Source: a virus. Taken from it: a stretch of DNA of 33,573 bases. The notes under the pieces are model-generated. The model did no database searches and was not told the DNA's origin. It was given only the letters and a program-made list of their open reading frames with translations. The stretch is from IMG/VR virus record IMGVR_UViG_3300020213_000077, positions 1 to 33,573 of that record; one strand, 5' to 3'. Below, in pieces: positions 1 to 6,988 of the stretch. Each line of letters opens with the position of its first letter. The stretch's first letter is position 1. A program made the position numbers and the translations under genes.

Positions 1-2
1 CG

Positions 3-152
3 CTCGCGTTTTGTTTGCCGGTGCTGGTCGCCGGAGTTGCGGGCCTGTGTTGGTTCGCGCTGGCGACCGGCCGATACCCTGCGGACGAGAATGCGAGTGA
101 CGATGCCAGCCCATTTGCGTATGATGCGCGAGACTACTTCACCCGGAAATGA
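3..152 (+). CDS. C-terminal part of a small membrane protein (partial)
   Basis: An open frame enters from the left edge and gives 49 residues before a TGA. The visible part starts with a hydrophobic stretch of about 20 residues (LAFCLPVLVAGVAGLCWFAL), which should span the membrane, followed by an acidic, aromatic-rich tail ending DYFTRK. The start codon lies outside the window. The stop overlaps the next gene in an ATGA arrangement, so it belongs to the lysis-side operon. If the genome is circular it could be the continuation of the gene that begins at 33544, but the two pieces do not join in frame directly. Function unknown. Confidence 0.5.
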   Translation, partial: LAFCLPVLVAGVAGLCWFALATGRYPADENASDDASPFAYDARDYFTRK

Positions 153-379
153 AACTATGGAAAACCCTGATCAAGCTGTTACAATCAATCCGACCGTGGG
201 TGAGGGTGGAGATAGATCCGAAAACGGGCATGCCAATCCCGAAATCAATCGGGATAAAGGGGGGGGTAACATTTCTCTCGTCGCCCAGCAAAGAGCATCT
301 CGGCTGCGATCGCTCTGTCTCACCCACGGGGTCGCATACGGCGAGGGGTGCGAGGACCGACTCGCAGAGGCCGGGGTGA
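149..379 (+). CDS. Small basic protein, unknown
   Basis: A 76-residue frame begins at an ATG that overlaps the previous stop (ATGA) and ends where the next gene starts (GTGA), which favours it over the longer overlapping frame. The N-terminus is basic and amphipathic (MKLWKTLIKLLQSIRPW) and is followed by a segment resembling a beta hairpin (VRVEIDPKTGMPIPKSIGIKGGV). The last 35 residues are polar and probably disordered. It sits between two membrane-associated genes upstream of holin- and endolysin-like genes, so a role in lysis or membrane association is possible. I do not recognise the family. Confidence 0.5.
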   Translation: MKLWKTLIKLLQSIRPWVRVEIDPKTGMPIPKSIGIKGGVTFLSSPSKEHLGCDRSVSPTGSHTARGARTDSQRPG

Positions 380-858
380 GCACGGGCTCGGCAACACATC
401 ATCAACCGCCAGGCGCACCCGGTTCCGCGCCGTCCAATGGGGTGGGGATCGATCTTCTCCCCCCCGCCGCGCCGGGAGTCGCGCCCTCCAATGGGCGCCC
501 CCGTGGCGCGCGGACTTGGCTGCTGGCGGGGCTGGCGCTGGCTGCGGCGGTTGTCGGCGGGCGGGCGACTGCGCCGGTGGAGATCCGCACAGTGACGGAG
601 TCGCGGTCGGTGCAGGTCGAGGATCCGCAGCTCCGCAGTTGGGTGCAGGCGATGTGGTCGGATCTCGTGGCAGATAAAATCATCCAGTTCGACGTCGATA
701 CGGGGGTCCCGAGAAAACTGACCCGACAGGAGATCGAGGGGCGATGGAGCGACATGGACTCGCAGGCGGCGAATGCCGCCATGGGTATCCTTGACACGCC
801 CACATTGATACCCCCGCAGAGGGTGTCGGCAAAAACCACCTCCAAAAAAACACGATGA
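376..858 (+). CDS. Single-pass membrane protein with Pro/Ala-rich N-terminus
   Basis: A 160-residue protein is read from a GTG that overlaps the previous TGA; the same frame is open much further upstream, but that part overlaps the 149-379 gene. Residues 11-40 hold two copies of a PPxAPGxAPSNG-like repeat, then one transmembrane segment at about 47-63, then a soluble domain of about 95 residues ending in a basic tail (KTTSKKTR). One membrane anchor plus an extracytoplasmic domain next to holin- and endolysin-like genes would fit a spanin-like or accessory lysis protein, but no spanin signature is visible, so that is inference. The stop overlaps the next start (ATGA). Confidence 0.55.
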   Translation: MSTGSATHHQPPGAPGSAPSNGVGIDLLPPAAPGVAPSNGRPRGARTWLLAGLALAAAVVGGRATAPVEIRTVTESRSVQVEDPQLRSWVQAMWSDLVADKIIQFDVDTGVPRKLTRQEIEGRWSDMDSQAANAAMGILDTPTLIPPQRVSAKTTSKKTR

Positions 859-1103
859 AAATCACCATCTCACTCGTCACCCGATGGTTGCTCGCGCATT
901 GGGCGGACATCGCGAAAATCATGCAGGCGACCTCGGCGCTGGTGGAGGAGCTCGCGCAGCACCCGCTTTTGACGGGGCCGGAACGTCGAGGCCGGGTGGT
1001 CGCGAAGCTCGCCACTCTTTTCCCAGCGGCGGGGGCGGGCCGGATCAATGTGATCGTGGAGCTGGTCGTATCCGTGCTCCGCTGGAGGAAAGTAATCAAA
1101 TGA
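855..1103 (+). CDS. Small hydrophobic protein in lysis operon, unknown
   Basis: This 82-residue protein is translationally coupled on both sides by ATGA overlaps. It has a hydrophobic N-terminus (ITISLVTRWLLAHWADIAKI), a central segment HPLLTGPERRGRVVAKLATLF and a hydrophobic C-terminal helix (INVIVELVVSVLRW). The helices look amphipathic rather than clearly transmembrane. Its position directly before a holin-like gene suggests an accessory lysis role, which is inference from context. No family recognised. Confidence 0.5.
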   Translation: MKITISLVTRWLLAHWADIAKIMQATSALVEELAQHPLLTGPERRGRVVAKLATLFPAAGAGRINVIVELVVSVLRWRKVIK

Positions 1104-1420
1104 TCACGAACAAAATCTTTTCCTTTCTGCTTGGCGCGGCGGGATCCGTGTGCCGGAAGCTCGCACTGCTGCTCGTGGGGTATCTGGTACAGTACGGATT
1201 TTTTAAGTCGGACGAAATTGCGGAGCAGGCTGCGGTGGTGTTCGCTGCACTGCTCTATGGACTGATGGAGTACGGAATTTTTGCCTGGCGGACGCGGAAC
1301 GGCAAAGCGCTCCAGCAGATCGTGGACCCGACCGGGAAACTACTGAGGCATGATGGGATCAACGGGCTGCGCACGGTGGCGCAGGCTCGCCGCGCAGTCC
1401 GCACAGCGCCGAATCACTGA
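1100..1420 (+). CDS. Holin-like membrane protein
   Basis: A 106-residue protein starts at the ATG overlapping the previous stop. Two hydrophobic segments are visible, about residues 18-36 and 43-63, joined by a short charged loop (FKSDEIAEQ) and followed by a basic cytoplasmic-type tail. Size, two helices, charged C-terminus and position immediately upstream of an endolysin match phage holins, which permeabilise the inner membrane so the endolysin can reach peptidoglycan. There is no diagnostic family motif, so the call rests on topology and context. Confidence 0.5.
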   Translation: MITNKIFSFLLGAAGSVCRKLALLLVGYLVQYGFFKSDEIAEQAAVVFAALLYGLMEYGIFAWRTRNGKALQQIVDPTGKLLRHDGINGLRTVAQARRAVRTAPNH

Positions 1421-1421
1421 G

Positions 1422-1943
1422 ATGATCGGGGGCCTGTCCACTATAGCGCTGGCGCAGGTCGGCGCGCGGGAGTCGGGCAATAACGGCGGGCCCGACGTGC
1501 GGCGCTACCAGGCCGCCACCACGCTACCGCCCGGGCCGTGGCCCTGGTGTGCGGCTTTTGTTTGCTGGTGTCTGCGGTATTGGATCGCGGATCCGGAGTC
1601 GGCGCGCTGGCTGCGCCTGCGCGTGACCACTCCCGACGCCTGGCGCCCCAAGACAGCGCGCGCTTTTGGGCTCATCGACTGGGCACGAGCCCGCCCTGTC
1701 ACGGTGCAAATCCTGCCGGAGTCGGCGAGGGCGCGCCCCGGCGACGTGGTCGTATTCGATTTTTCGCACACCGGGATCGTGGTGGACGACACCCCGCATT
1801 GGGTCCGCACAGTCGAAGGGAACACGGACGCGGGCGGCAGCCGGGAGGGCGATGGGGTATGGCAGAAACAGCGTTCCCGCGCGCTAGTGCAGGTATTTTT
1901 GCGGATCCACCCGAGCACCGCGGGGGCTGGCAAGGTCGGGTGA
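1422..1943 (+). CDS. CHAP-type endolysin
   Basis: The 173-residue protein carries the layout of a CHAP/NlpC-like cysteine amidohydrolase. A Cys at about residue 43 lies in WPWCAAFVCWCL at the start of a helix. A His at about 116 lies in a strand (GDVVVFDFSHTGIVV), and an acidic or Asn residue follows in VEGNT at about 131-135. Such enzymes cut amide bonds in peptidoglycan peptides and release phage progeny. No separate cell-wall-binding domain or signal peptide is present, so it would depend on the adjacent holin-like protein for export. ATG 1422 follows the previous stop by one base. Confidence 0.8.
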   Translation: MIGGLSTIALAQVGARESGNNGGPDVRRYQAATTLPPGPWPWCAAFVCWCLRYWIADPESARWLRLRVTTPDAWRPKTARAFGLIDWARARPVTVQILPESARARPGDVVVFDFSHTGIVVDDTPHWVRTVEGNTDAGGSREGDGVWQKQRSRALVQVFLRIHPSTAGAGKVG

Positions 1944-2079
1944 TCAAGTTTTTTTAACACCGGGGAGCGGCGGCCGACATTGCGGGCTGACGGGGCAACC
2001 CGATCCGCAGGTTCTGGGGGGAACACAGGTCGCCGCTTCCCGACCTTTCCCTCCCCCCGGTCGCCAACGCATCCGCTCC

Positions 2080-2117
2080 CCGCCCGCATTCGGCGGGCGG
2101 CCGCCCAATGCGGGCGG
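2080..2117. repeat. Nested inverted repeat (possible terminator or processing hairpin)
   Basis: Perfect 11-bp arms CCGCCCGCATT and AATGCGGGCGG enclose a smaller perfect palindrome GGGCGGCCGCCC. The result is a very stable GC-rich hairpin about 140 bases after the endolysin stop. There is no U-run directly after it, so intrinsic termination is not certain. Confidence 0.6.
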
Positions 2118-2164
2118 CGCCGCGACCGGCATTCTCAACGCCGCGCTGAGAGAGGTGGCGGAAA

Positions 2165-2189
2165 GACAGGGACATCCCGCGCCTGTCCC
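2165..2189. repeat. Small hairpin with two alternative stems
   Basis: GACAGG can pair with CCTGTC, and shifted by four bases GGGACA can pair with TGTCCC, over a loop of about nine bases. An outer pair GCGCTG (2143) and CAGCGC (2206) could enclose it. No U-run follows. Confidence 0.4.
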
Positions 2190-2276
2190 GTTGCTCGTGC
2201 CACGCCAGCGCATCTCACCCGCTTTTCCGTGCTCGCCCGGTTTTATGCGCCAAAAAAAGGAATAGGCAAATCGCCG

Positions 2277-2306
2277 TTGACGCATGACGCATAGATGGCG
2301 TAAAAA
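2277..2306 (+). promoter_or_regulatory. Putative sigma70 promoter for the RHH gene
   Basis: A TTGACG -35 box, an 18-base spacer and a TAAAAA -10 box lie just before the ribbon-helix-helix gene. Two direct GACGCAT copies (2279-2285 and 2286-2292) overlap the -35 box and spacer and would be a natural operator for the encoded regulator. Inference from sequence pattern. Confidence 0.5.
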
Positions 2307-2322
2307 ATGCACTACAAGCACC

Positions 2323-2493
2323 ATGGCTCGCCCACGAATCCACCGAAATCCCAGCAAAATGAACCTTTCCATCTCCGCAGATGTGAAGCGGGCGGCTTAC
2401 CGCCTCGCCACAAAACGCGGGATCAGCGTCTCCGCGTTGGTCGCGGAACTGATCCGCGCCGCGATGTCGGTGGACCAAGCCCCGGCCCAATAA
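2323..2493 (+). CDS. Ribbon-helix-helix DNA-binding protein
   Basis: A 56-residue protein (longer, 69 residues, if ATG 2284 is used). The pattern MNLSISADVKRAAYRLA followed by KRGISVSALVAELIRAAM is a strand-helix-turn-helix arrangement typical of Arc/MetJ/CopG-type regulators. These bind DNA as dimers through a paired beta strand, here NLSIS. ATG 2323 is preferred because the longer version starts inside the putative promoter. Direct repeats overlapping the promoter suggest autoregulation. It heads a run of small early genes and probably controls it. Confidence 0.65.
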   Translation: MARPRIHRNPSKMNLSISADVKRAAYRLATKRGISVSALVAELIRAAMSVDQAPAQ

Positions 2494-2497
2494 TCCA

Positions 2498-2713
2498 ATG
2501 ACCCCGCTCAAACTTTGCGACCTGTTCTTAACCGCGCCCGACAGCCGGGAGTTGGTCCGCGCGATGGAACGCGTGTGGGAGTCGGCATGGGCGGAGGTCG
2601 AGGCCCATCCGAGGCCGTGCAGCTATCGCTCGTCCGGGCTGATCCGGATCGGCGTGATGGCTCAGATGGAGATCATCCGGCGCCACAGCACACGGAAAAA
2701 CGAATCAAAATGA
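2498..2713 (+). CDS. Small protein, unknown
   Basis: A 71-residue frame starts four bases after the RHH stop and overlaps the next gene by ATGA. The sequence (TPLKLCDLFLTAPDSRELVRAMERVWESAWAEV and onwards) is mostly helical and mixed-charge with no recognised motif. Close packing and balanced composition support a real gene co-transcribed with the regulator. Confidence 0.5.
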   Translation: MTPLKLCDLFLTAPDSRELVRAMERVWESAWAEVEAHPRPCSYRSSGLIRIGVMAQMEIIRRHSTRKNESK

Positions 2714-3054
2714 GCGTAGGATCCCGTGTGAAAACAATGCTGCGAAGGGAAGGCCAGGTCGCTGGCATCGCGATCGCCGGGGGAGTGGTGACCGCGTGCG
2801 GATGGGGGGTGTGGTCCGTGGGGGTCGCCTTGGCGGCCTGGTCTCCATCGCAGCCCACGCTACAGGGTATATTTTTGGCGGCTGGCGCGCTGCTGGTGGG
2901 CACGCTCTGCGTCACCGCGTACTCTTTGGGGATCGAGTCCGGCGAGCGGAGTGAGCGGCGGTGGTGGATGCGTGCACCGATGCATCGGATCATCGCTGCT
3001 CGAGAAACGCCGGGGCGCGCCACCGCCCAGCACCACAGGAGGGCGCCGAGGTGA
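2710..3054 (+). CDS. Two-helix membrane protein, unknown
   Basis: This 114-residue protein starts at the ATG overlapping the previous stop. Two hydrophobic segments are clear, about residues 18-43 (glycine/alanine/valine-rich) and 52-74. A basic arginine-rich tail follows (ERSERRWWMRAPMHR onwards). It could be an exclusion or host-membrane protein of the early region, or a second holin-like protein, but nothing in the sequence decides. The stop overlaps a GTG start of the next gene. Confidence 0.5.
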   Translation: MSVGSRVKTMLRREGQVAGIAIAGGVVTACGWGVWSVGVALAAWSPSQPTLQGIFLAAGALLVGTLCVTAYSLGIESGERSERRWWMRAPMHRIIAARETPGRATAQHHRRAPR

Positions 3055-3299
3055 GCCGCATGAACGGTCTCATCCTGCGGATGGAAGTGGAGGAGGAGGG
3101 GGCAGCCAAGCACCTGCGACTCAATTCGATAAACGCAGCGTGCGCGCGGTTTCGACTCAATTCGATAAACGCAGCGTGCGCGCGGTTTTTCGCGCGCCGC
3201 GGCATTCATCAGCCGACATTGCAACAGGCGATTGCGAAAAAATGCTCGCGGATGCGGGACAAAAAGCGCCGCAATCGCTCCCGCAATCACACTGCCTGA
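3051..3299 (+). CDS. Small basic protein with internal tandem duplication
   Basis: An 82-residue frame starts at GTG overlapping the previous TGA; ATG 3060 is an alternative. After an acidic start (LILRMEVEEEGAAKHL) it contains two identical copies of the 12-residue unit RLNSINAACARF, encoded by a perfect 36-bp tandem repeat. A basic C-terminus follows (KKCSRMRDKKRRNRSRN). The duplication is in frame and apparently recent. Function unknown; the basic tail could bind nucleic acid. Confidence 0.45.
   Translation: MSRMNGLILRMEVEEEGAAKHLRLNSINAACARFRLNSINAACARFFARRGIHQPTLQQAIAKKCSRMRDKKRRNRSRNHTA
3117..3188. repeat. Perfect 36-bp tandem duplication
   Basis: Two adjacent identical copies (3117-3152 and 3153-3188) each begin CGACTCAATTCGATAAACGC. 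With no spacer between them this is a tandem duplication rather than a CRISPR unit. It keeps the reading frame of the surrounding small gene. Confidence 0.9.
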
Positions 3300-3306
3300 G
3301 CCCACC

Positions 3307-3567
3307 ATGGCACACGTGCTTCTCCGAGTCATCCGCACCCCGCTCTTCACGCAGGGGGCGTGCGGGGTCTGCGCCGGCGCGGTGATTGCGCAGCATTACG
3401 ATCACGATCTGCGCACGATCATTGGTCGGTGTTGCAAGACCGAATTGATCTCCGCCGAAATTTTCCTGCTCGCTGTCGGTCTCGCGCATCCACCGCTTCG
3501 CGGGAAGAACGATCCGACCGACGACCGCACGCACGGCGATGCGCGCACTGATGGGGGGGGCGAGTGA
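3307..3567 (+). CDS. Small Cys-containing protein, unknown
   Basis: The 86-residue protein from ATG 3307 has several cysteines (ACGVC, then RCC) and a hydrophobic patch (ISAEIFLLAVGLAH), followed by a polar tail ending DGGGE. The cysteines might bind a metal or reflect a small hydrophobic core. The stop overlaps the GTG start of the next gene, so the two are coupled. No family recognised. Confidence 0.45.
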   Translation: MAHVLLRVIRTPLFTQGACGVCAGAVIAQHYDHDLRTIIGRCCKTELISAEIFLLAVGLAHPPLRGKNDPTDDRTHGDARTDGGGE

Positions 3568-3752
3568 ATCCGCGAGTGGCGGAGAAAATTCGCCGGGTCA
3601 TGCGTGTGCGCGGCGTGGATTGGTGGGCCGCGGCATCTGAGCTGGGGCGGCGGTCAGGGGTCAGGCGACGTGCGGTCGCGCGAAGATCCGCGGCGTCGAG
3701 GGACGCTTTCGAGCGAAATCAACAACTGATGGAAAGGATGAAGCTGCTATGA
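3564..3752 (+). CDS. Small arginine-rich protein, possible HTH
   Basis: A 62-residue, strongly basic protein is read from a GTG overlapping the upstream stop; it ends with an ATGA overlap into the next gene. The segment VDWWAAASELGRRSGVRRRAVARR resembles a short helix-turn-helix, and the C-terminus is a charged helix. DNA or RNA binding is plausible from charge and fold pattern only. Confidence 0.45.
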   Translation: MNPRVAEKIRRVMRVRGVDWWAAASELGRRSGVRRRAVARRSAASRDAFERNQQLMERMKLL

Positions 3753-4270
3753 CAAGGACAAATAACGGAGACAACATCGAACGATGGGGGTCGGATAGCC
3801 CTTTCGGCTGGTCGGGCACAGTGGATCCGTCGGACATCGACCGCGCCGAAGAGCTGCTCGCCGAAGAAATCGGCTGCTCCGTCGAGCAGGCGCAACGGGC
3901 GATCGTGTGGTGGCGCACGCGATATCAGGATGACATCGTGCGCTGCGCGTCGCGGCTGGTGGGGATGGCGATCGGCGACCTCGTGGCAGAGACGCAGGTG
4001 GCATCCTTGCGACCCAAGTTAGTCGGCCTAATGTTTGCTGCGGGCCTGGACACGGGCCGATTCGGGTCGCAGGCACAGGCGGCGAGGGCGTTCGGCTGCA
4101 CTCGGGCATTGATCTCCCATTACGTGCATTATTGGCGCGAGAAATTCTTTTTGCACTGGAATGCGCATCAAAAATCCGATGACGCGGGGGCAGTTTACTC
4201 CCGGGTCCAGACTGCGGATCATTTTCGCCGCCGGCCTGCGAGTCGGGCAATCAAGCACTCCCACAACTAA
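3749..4270 (+). CDS. Putative HTH DNA-binding protein
   Basis: A 173-residue protein starts at the ATG coupled to the previous stop. The N-terminal half is helical and acidic (DIDRAEELLAEEIGCSVEQAQRAIVWW). Residues about 108-135 (FGSQAQAARAFGCTRALISHYVHYWREKF) form a good helix-turn-helix of the type found in phage regulators and small terminase-like proteins. The C-terminal tail is polar. Placed among small early genes, it is most likely a transcription or replication regulator. Confidence 0.5.
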   Translation: MTRTNNGDNIERWGSDSPFGWSGTVDPSDIDRAEELLAEEIGCSVEQAQRAIVWWRTRYQDDIVRCASRLVGMAIGDLVAETQVASLRPKLVGLMFAAGLDTGRFGSQAQAARAFGCTRALISHYVHYWREKFFLHWNAHQKSDDAGAVYSRVQTADHFRRRPASRAIKHSHN

Positions 4271-4293
4271 CTAGAATCACCTCAATCATCATC

Positions 4294-4950
4294 ATGACAA
4301 CACAACCTATCGAGTCGACCAAAAATATTACGCTCCCCGCGGGGGTGGTGCTGGGCGAGACACTGGCTACCTTTCCGGCGGACATGCAGGAGCCGGAGAT
4401 GATGGCTGTGTTCACTTTTTTGCGCCGTGCGCGGCGATCCACTACGTGTTGGATGGCGTCAGCGATGCAGTTCTCGACCTCAAGGTTCGGCGAGGATTGG
4501 ACGGCGGCGGCGGTGGACCAACTCGCCTTCGCTTTTGACTCGATTCATTCGTCGCAGCAACTGCTCTCGCTGCCTCCGCAACTGCACCAGATTTCGGATC
4601 TCGGCCCCGAACGCCTTCTGGTGATCTCCCGGTGTAAGCTCGAGCCCGATGACGCGGTGAAATGGGCTGAGACGGCTGTGCAGCACAATTTATCCGCTCG
4701 CGCTCTCCAGGTGAGTATCCGCAGGGGATCCGTGATCACGGATGAGGATCTCGCTGAGGAGCAGCGACCGGTGGGGATGCTGTCGTTCCAGGCGGTCTCG
4801 GCGGAGTGCATGCGACTCCGCCGCCAGATCGATGATGCCCCGGTGCCTTATCGAGCGTGGTCAGAAAAACAGTTTCGCGCGGCGTGGGACGCAGCGCAGC
4901 CCGCGTGGGAGATCCTGGAAGATTTGCGGCGCCGCACGTTCGGCATGTGA
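4294..4950 (+). CDS. Unknown early protein with ParB/KorB-like helical segment
   Basis: 218 residues starting at ATG 4294 behind an A/C-rich leader without a Shine-Dalgarno sequence. The middle segment (LHQISDLGPERLLVISRCKLEPDDAVKWAETAVQHNLSARALQVSIRRG) follows a pattern seen in ParB/KorB-type and related mobile-element proteins: a helix ending at the hatch of an HTH, then a segment like wSvreLr. The C-terminal part is helical (YRAWSEKQFRAAWDAAQPAWEILEDL). A DNA-binding replication or partition accessory role is possible. The family assignment is weak. Confidence 0.5.
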   Translation: MTTQPIESTKNITLPAGVVLGETLATFPADMQEPEMMAVFTFLRRARRSTTCWMASAMQFSTSRFGEDWTAAAVDQLAFAFDSIHSSQQLLSLPPQLHQISDLGPERLLVISRCKLEPDDAVKWAETAVQHNLSARALQVSIRRGSVITDEDLAEEQRPVGMLSFQAVSAECMRLRRQIDDAPVPYRAWSEKQFRAAWDAAQPAWEILEDLRRRTFGM

Positions 4951-4977
4951 CGCACGCCTACGGGGCACGAAAAACTC

Positions 4978-5616
4978 ATGAAAAGATCAACATACGACAG
5001 AAACATCGAAGCCTTTTTTGCCAAGAGAGCCGCAAAAGCTTTCGCTGAAGATCCTGAACTGATAACCTACGGCCTCCACGCACCACAACCGGCACCTCTG
5101 CTCGCGGTGCGGGGGAATAACGGTACGGTTCTCGTCGTGCGACTTGACGAGAATCATACCCCCTCCTGTTACGAGTCCGCCGATCCGCCCGGAGTTGATC
5201 CTCGCGGCTGGCGAGGAGCAACGCGGGCTTATCGGCGGGCTCCCCGCCAGCCCATCGGCGACGCGCCGTTCGTGAGTATGACCCGTTTTGCCGAGGCTGT
5301 CGGCCTGTCGAAGTGCACGCTCCGGCGTCTTGAGTTACGTGGGTGGCTGAAAGTGACGAAGCTCGCTGGTCGGAATTACGTCACGGCAGCGGACCAGGCG
5401 GAGTTCATGCGCCGAATGTCCGCTGTCTGGTTCGCCGGCACCGTGCAAAAACCGCACGCGAATCACCAGAATGTGAGAAATCGCGTGCCATTGCTAGTCT
5501 GGAATGCGCTAAGTACCGCAGTGAACATGTCTTGTTCATGCGGCGGGAACCCCGCCGGAACAGAGGCGTGCCCGGCCTGCATGGTGTGGCATCGAATGTC
5601 GCGTCGTTTTTCATAA
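4978..5616 (+). CDS. MerR/excisionase-like HTH protein with C-terminal Cys cluster
   Basis: 212 residues. Residues about 99-146 (FVSMTRFAEAVGLSKCTLRRLELRGWLKVTKL then RNYVT) match the winged-helix pattern of excisionase and MerR-like DNA-binding domains, in which a recognition helix is followed by a short wing. The C-terminus has a compact cysteine cluster, CSCGG-x6-CPAC, likely to bind zinc. The stop codon lies directly against the first attC-like hairpin. Without an integrase in view, a regulator is more likely than a recombination-directionality factor. Confidence 0.5.
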   Translation: MKRSTYDRNIEAFFAKRAAKAFAEDPELITYGLHAPQPAPLLAVRGNNGTVLVVRLDENHTPSCYESADPPGVDPRGWRGATRAYRRAPRQPIGDAPFVSMTRFAEAVGLSKCTLRRLELRGWLKVTKLAGRNYVTAADQAEFMRRMSAVWFAGTVQKPHANHQNVRNRVPLLVWNALSTAVNMSCSCGGNPAGTEACPACMVWHRMSRRFS

Positions 5617-5729
5617 GGCGAACTCCTGAGATGAGCCACGACCCCGCAGATTTCCAACTGGTGTCCGAACCCGCTGTCGCTCCCGAAAACGGACAGGCCG
5701 GGGTCGTTGGCTCTGGCGATTTGTTGGGC
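5617..5729. other. attC-like hairpin E
   Basis: GGCGAAC on the left and GTTGGGC on the right place AAC (5621-5623) and GTT (5723-5725) at mirror positions, each nine bases from a long stem. The stem pairs 5633-5646 (GAGCCACGACCCCG) with 5699-5713, leaving one unpaired T on the right arm. The layout matches hairpins A, B and C downstream, but the outer nine bases pair poorly. The upstream gene stops one base before the left box. Confidence 0.45.
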
Positions 5730-6374
5730 CGGGTGCTGGTGGCCTGCGAATACTCCGGCGCGGTGCGCGCTGCCTTCGCGGCTCTCGGATGGGATGCCTG
5801 GAGCTGTGACTTGCTGCCGAGCGAGAAGCCGGGCCAGCACTACGTCGGCGACGTGCGCGACATCTTGGGCGACGGGTGGGACGTAATGATAGCTCACCCC
5901 CCATGCACGCATCTTGCGGTGAGTGGCGCACGATGGTTCAAAGACAAGGTGCGCGAACAAGCCGAGGCTCTGGAATTTGTGCGACTGCTACTGGACGCGC
6001 CAATCGAACACATCGCGCTCGAAAATCCGGTCAGCGTCATCTCGTCGGAAATCCGAAAGCCCGACCAAATCATTCAGCCCTTCGAATATGGCGACCCCTT
6101 CCGTAAAACAACTTGCCTTTGGCTTAAAGGTCTGCCAAAGTTGAAGCCAACATGTATAATGCAAGAGCGAAAACAACAGTGCTGGCTGGAGCCTCCGGGA
6201 CCGGACAGATGGAAGCGAAGATCAAGAACATATCCGGGAATAGCGCGAGCGATGGCGCAGATGTGGTCAGATTTCGTAATTGGGATAAAGCAAAACCAAT
6301 CACACCAGGTGTCCGAAGTGGCCGACTTACCGTTGTTCGACTCTCTAAAAAACGGTCATCGGACCGCCAGATGA
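5631..6374 (+). CDS. Cytosine-5 DNA methyltransferase-like protein with exchanged C-terminus
   Basis: The 247-residue frame has a SAM-binding start (RVLVACEYSGAVRAAFAALG) and a PPC motif (IAHPPCTHLAVSGARWF, Cys about residue 92). It also has the ALENPVS and DPFRKTTCLWLKGLPKL segments typical of short phage cytosine methylases. These methylate DNA, often against restriction. The first 34 residues are encoded inside hairpin E and look non-native; TTG 5724 or GTG 5733 may be the true start. From about 6100 the DNA becomes more AT-rich and the C-terminus seems to have been replaced together with the HNH gene that follows, whose frame overlaps this one. Confidence 0.65.
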   Translation: MSHDPADFQLVSEPAVAPENGQAGVVGSGDLLGRVLVACEYSGAVRAAFAALGWDAWSCDLLPSEKPGQHYVGDVRDILGDGWDVMIAHPPCTHLAVSGARWFKDKVREQAEALEFVRLLLDAPIEHIALENPVSVISSEIRKPDQIIQPFEYGDPFRKTTCLWLKGLPKLKPTCIMQERKQQCWLEPPGPDRWKRRSRTYPGIARAMAQMWSDFVIGIKQNQSHQVSEVADLPLFDSLKNGHRTAR

Positions 6375-6988
6375 TGTATGACTGCATTTGTGACTGCGGC
6401 TCTGCGGCAACCGTGAGAGGGCAATTCTTGAGAAAGCAAATCACACTTTCTTGCGGTTGCTTACAGCGCGAGGCAACGGCTGATCGCAGTCTGGTTCACG
6501 GTCACTCTGTCGGCTATAAGCGGACGCGACTTTACCGAATCTGGACAAACATGATGAGTAGATGCACAAACCCAAATGTAAAATCCTGGGAGGATTACGG
6601 CGGGCGCGGGATTGTTGTTTGCAGGGCGTGGCAAAACTTCAAGACATTCATGTCTGATATGGGAGATCCACCAAGTGGACTGACCCTCGACCGCAAAAAC
6701 AACGACGGGAACTACGAGCCGGGGAACTGCCGGTGGTCAACATGGCAGGAACAAGCCGCAAATAGGAGAAAATCTTGTCGCGCTCGCATGCCTGTGGCTC
6801 AAGAATCTCCCGAAGCTCACGCCGACAAATATCGTCTCGGGCCGCGAGGCTCGCGTGCATCGGATGCCGCCCGGCCCCAACCGCTGGAAAGAACGCTCGC
6901 GCACACTTCCGGGGATCGCTCTTGCGTTCGCCGGCCAGTGGACGCGCGCCACACGGCCCAACGCAGAGGTCAGAGACGGCGGAGGTGA
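6263..6988 (+). CDS. HNH homing endonuclease inserted in the methyltransferase gene
   Basis: The frame contains the classic parts of phage HNH endonucleases: PGVRSGRLTVV, a Cys pair cluster (YDCICDCG then LSCGCL), RLYRIWTNMMSRCTNP, the DYGGRGIVVC segment, and the metal-finger end LDRKNNDGNYEPGNCRW followed by EQAANRRKS. Homologues usually stop near NRRKS; here the frame runs another 75 or so residues out of phase through the displaced methyltransferase end. The open frame begins at 6152; GTG 6263 fits the family's N-terminus, while ATG 6371 overlaps the methyltransferase stop and lacks the first strand. It probably cuts methyltransferase-gene DNA lacking the insertion. Confidence 0.75.
   Translation: MVRFRNWDKAKPITPGVRSGRLTVVRLSKKRSSDRQMMYDCICDCGSAATVRGQFLRKQITLSCGCLQREATADRSLVHGHSVGYKRTRLYRIWTNMMSRCTNPNVKSWEDYGGRGIVVCRAWQNFKTFMSDMGDPPSGLTLDRKNNDGNYEPGNCRWSTWQEQAANRRKSCRARMPVAQESPEAHADKYRLGPRGSRASDAARPQPLERTLAHTSGDRSCVRRPVDARHTAQRRGQRRRR

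Larger units (their letters stand above)
1944..2322. other. Structured spacer between lysis genes and early genes
   Basis: No convincing gene lies here; the overlapping frames have arginine- and alanine-rich, low-complexity translations. The spacer holds a T-run just after the endolysin stop (1950-1956), a long hairpin at 2080-2117, a second hairpin at 2165-2189 and a promoter at 2277-2306. It probably separates the lysis transcript from the next unit, and a small structured RNA is possible. Confidence 0.5.

Noticed and set aside
3117-3188. 36-bp repeat as a CRISPR unit
   Set aside because: The copies are directly adjacent with no spacer, there are only two, and they preserve the reading frame of a small gene.
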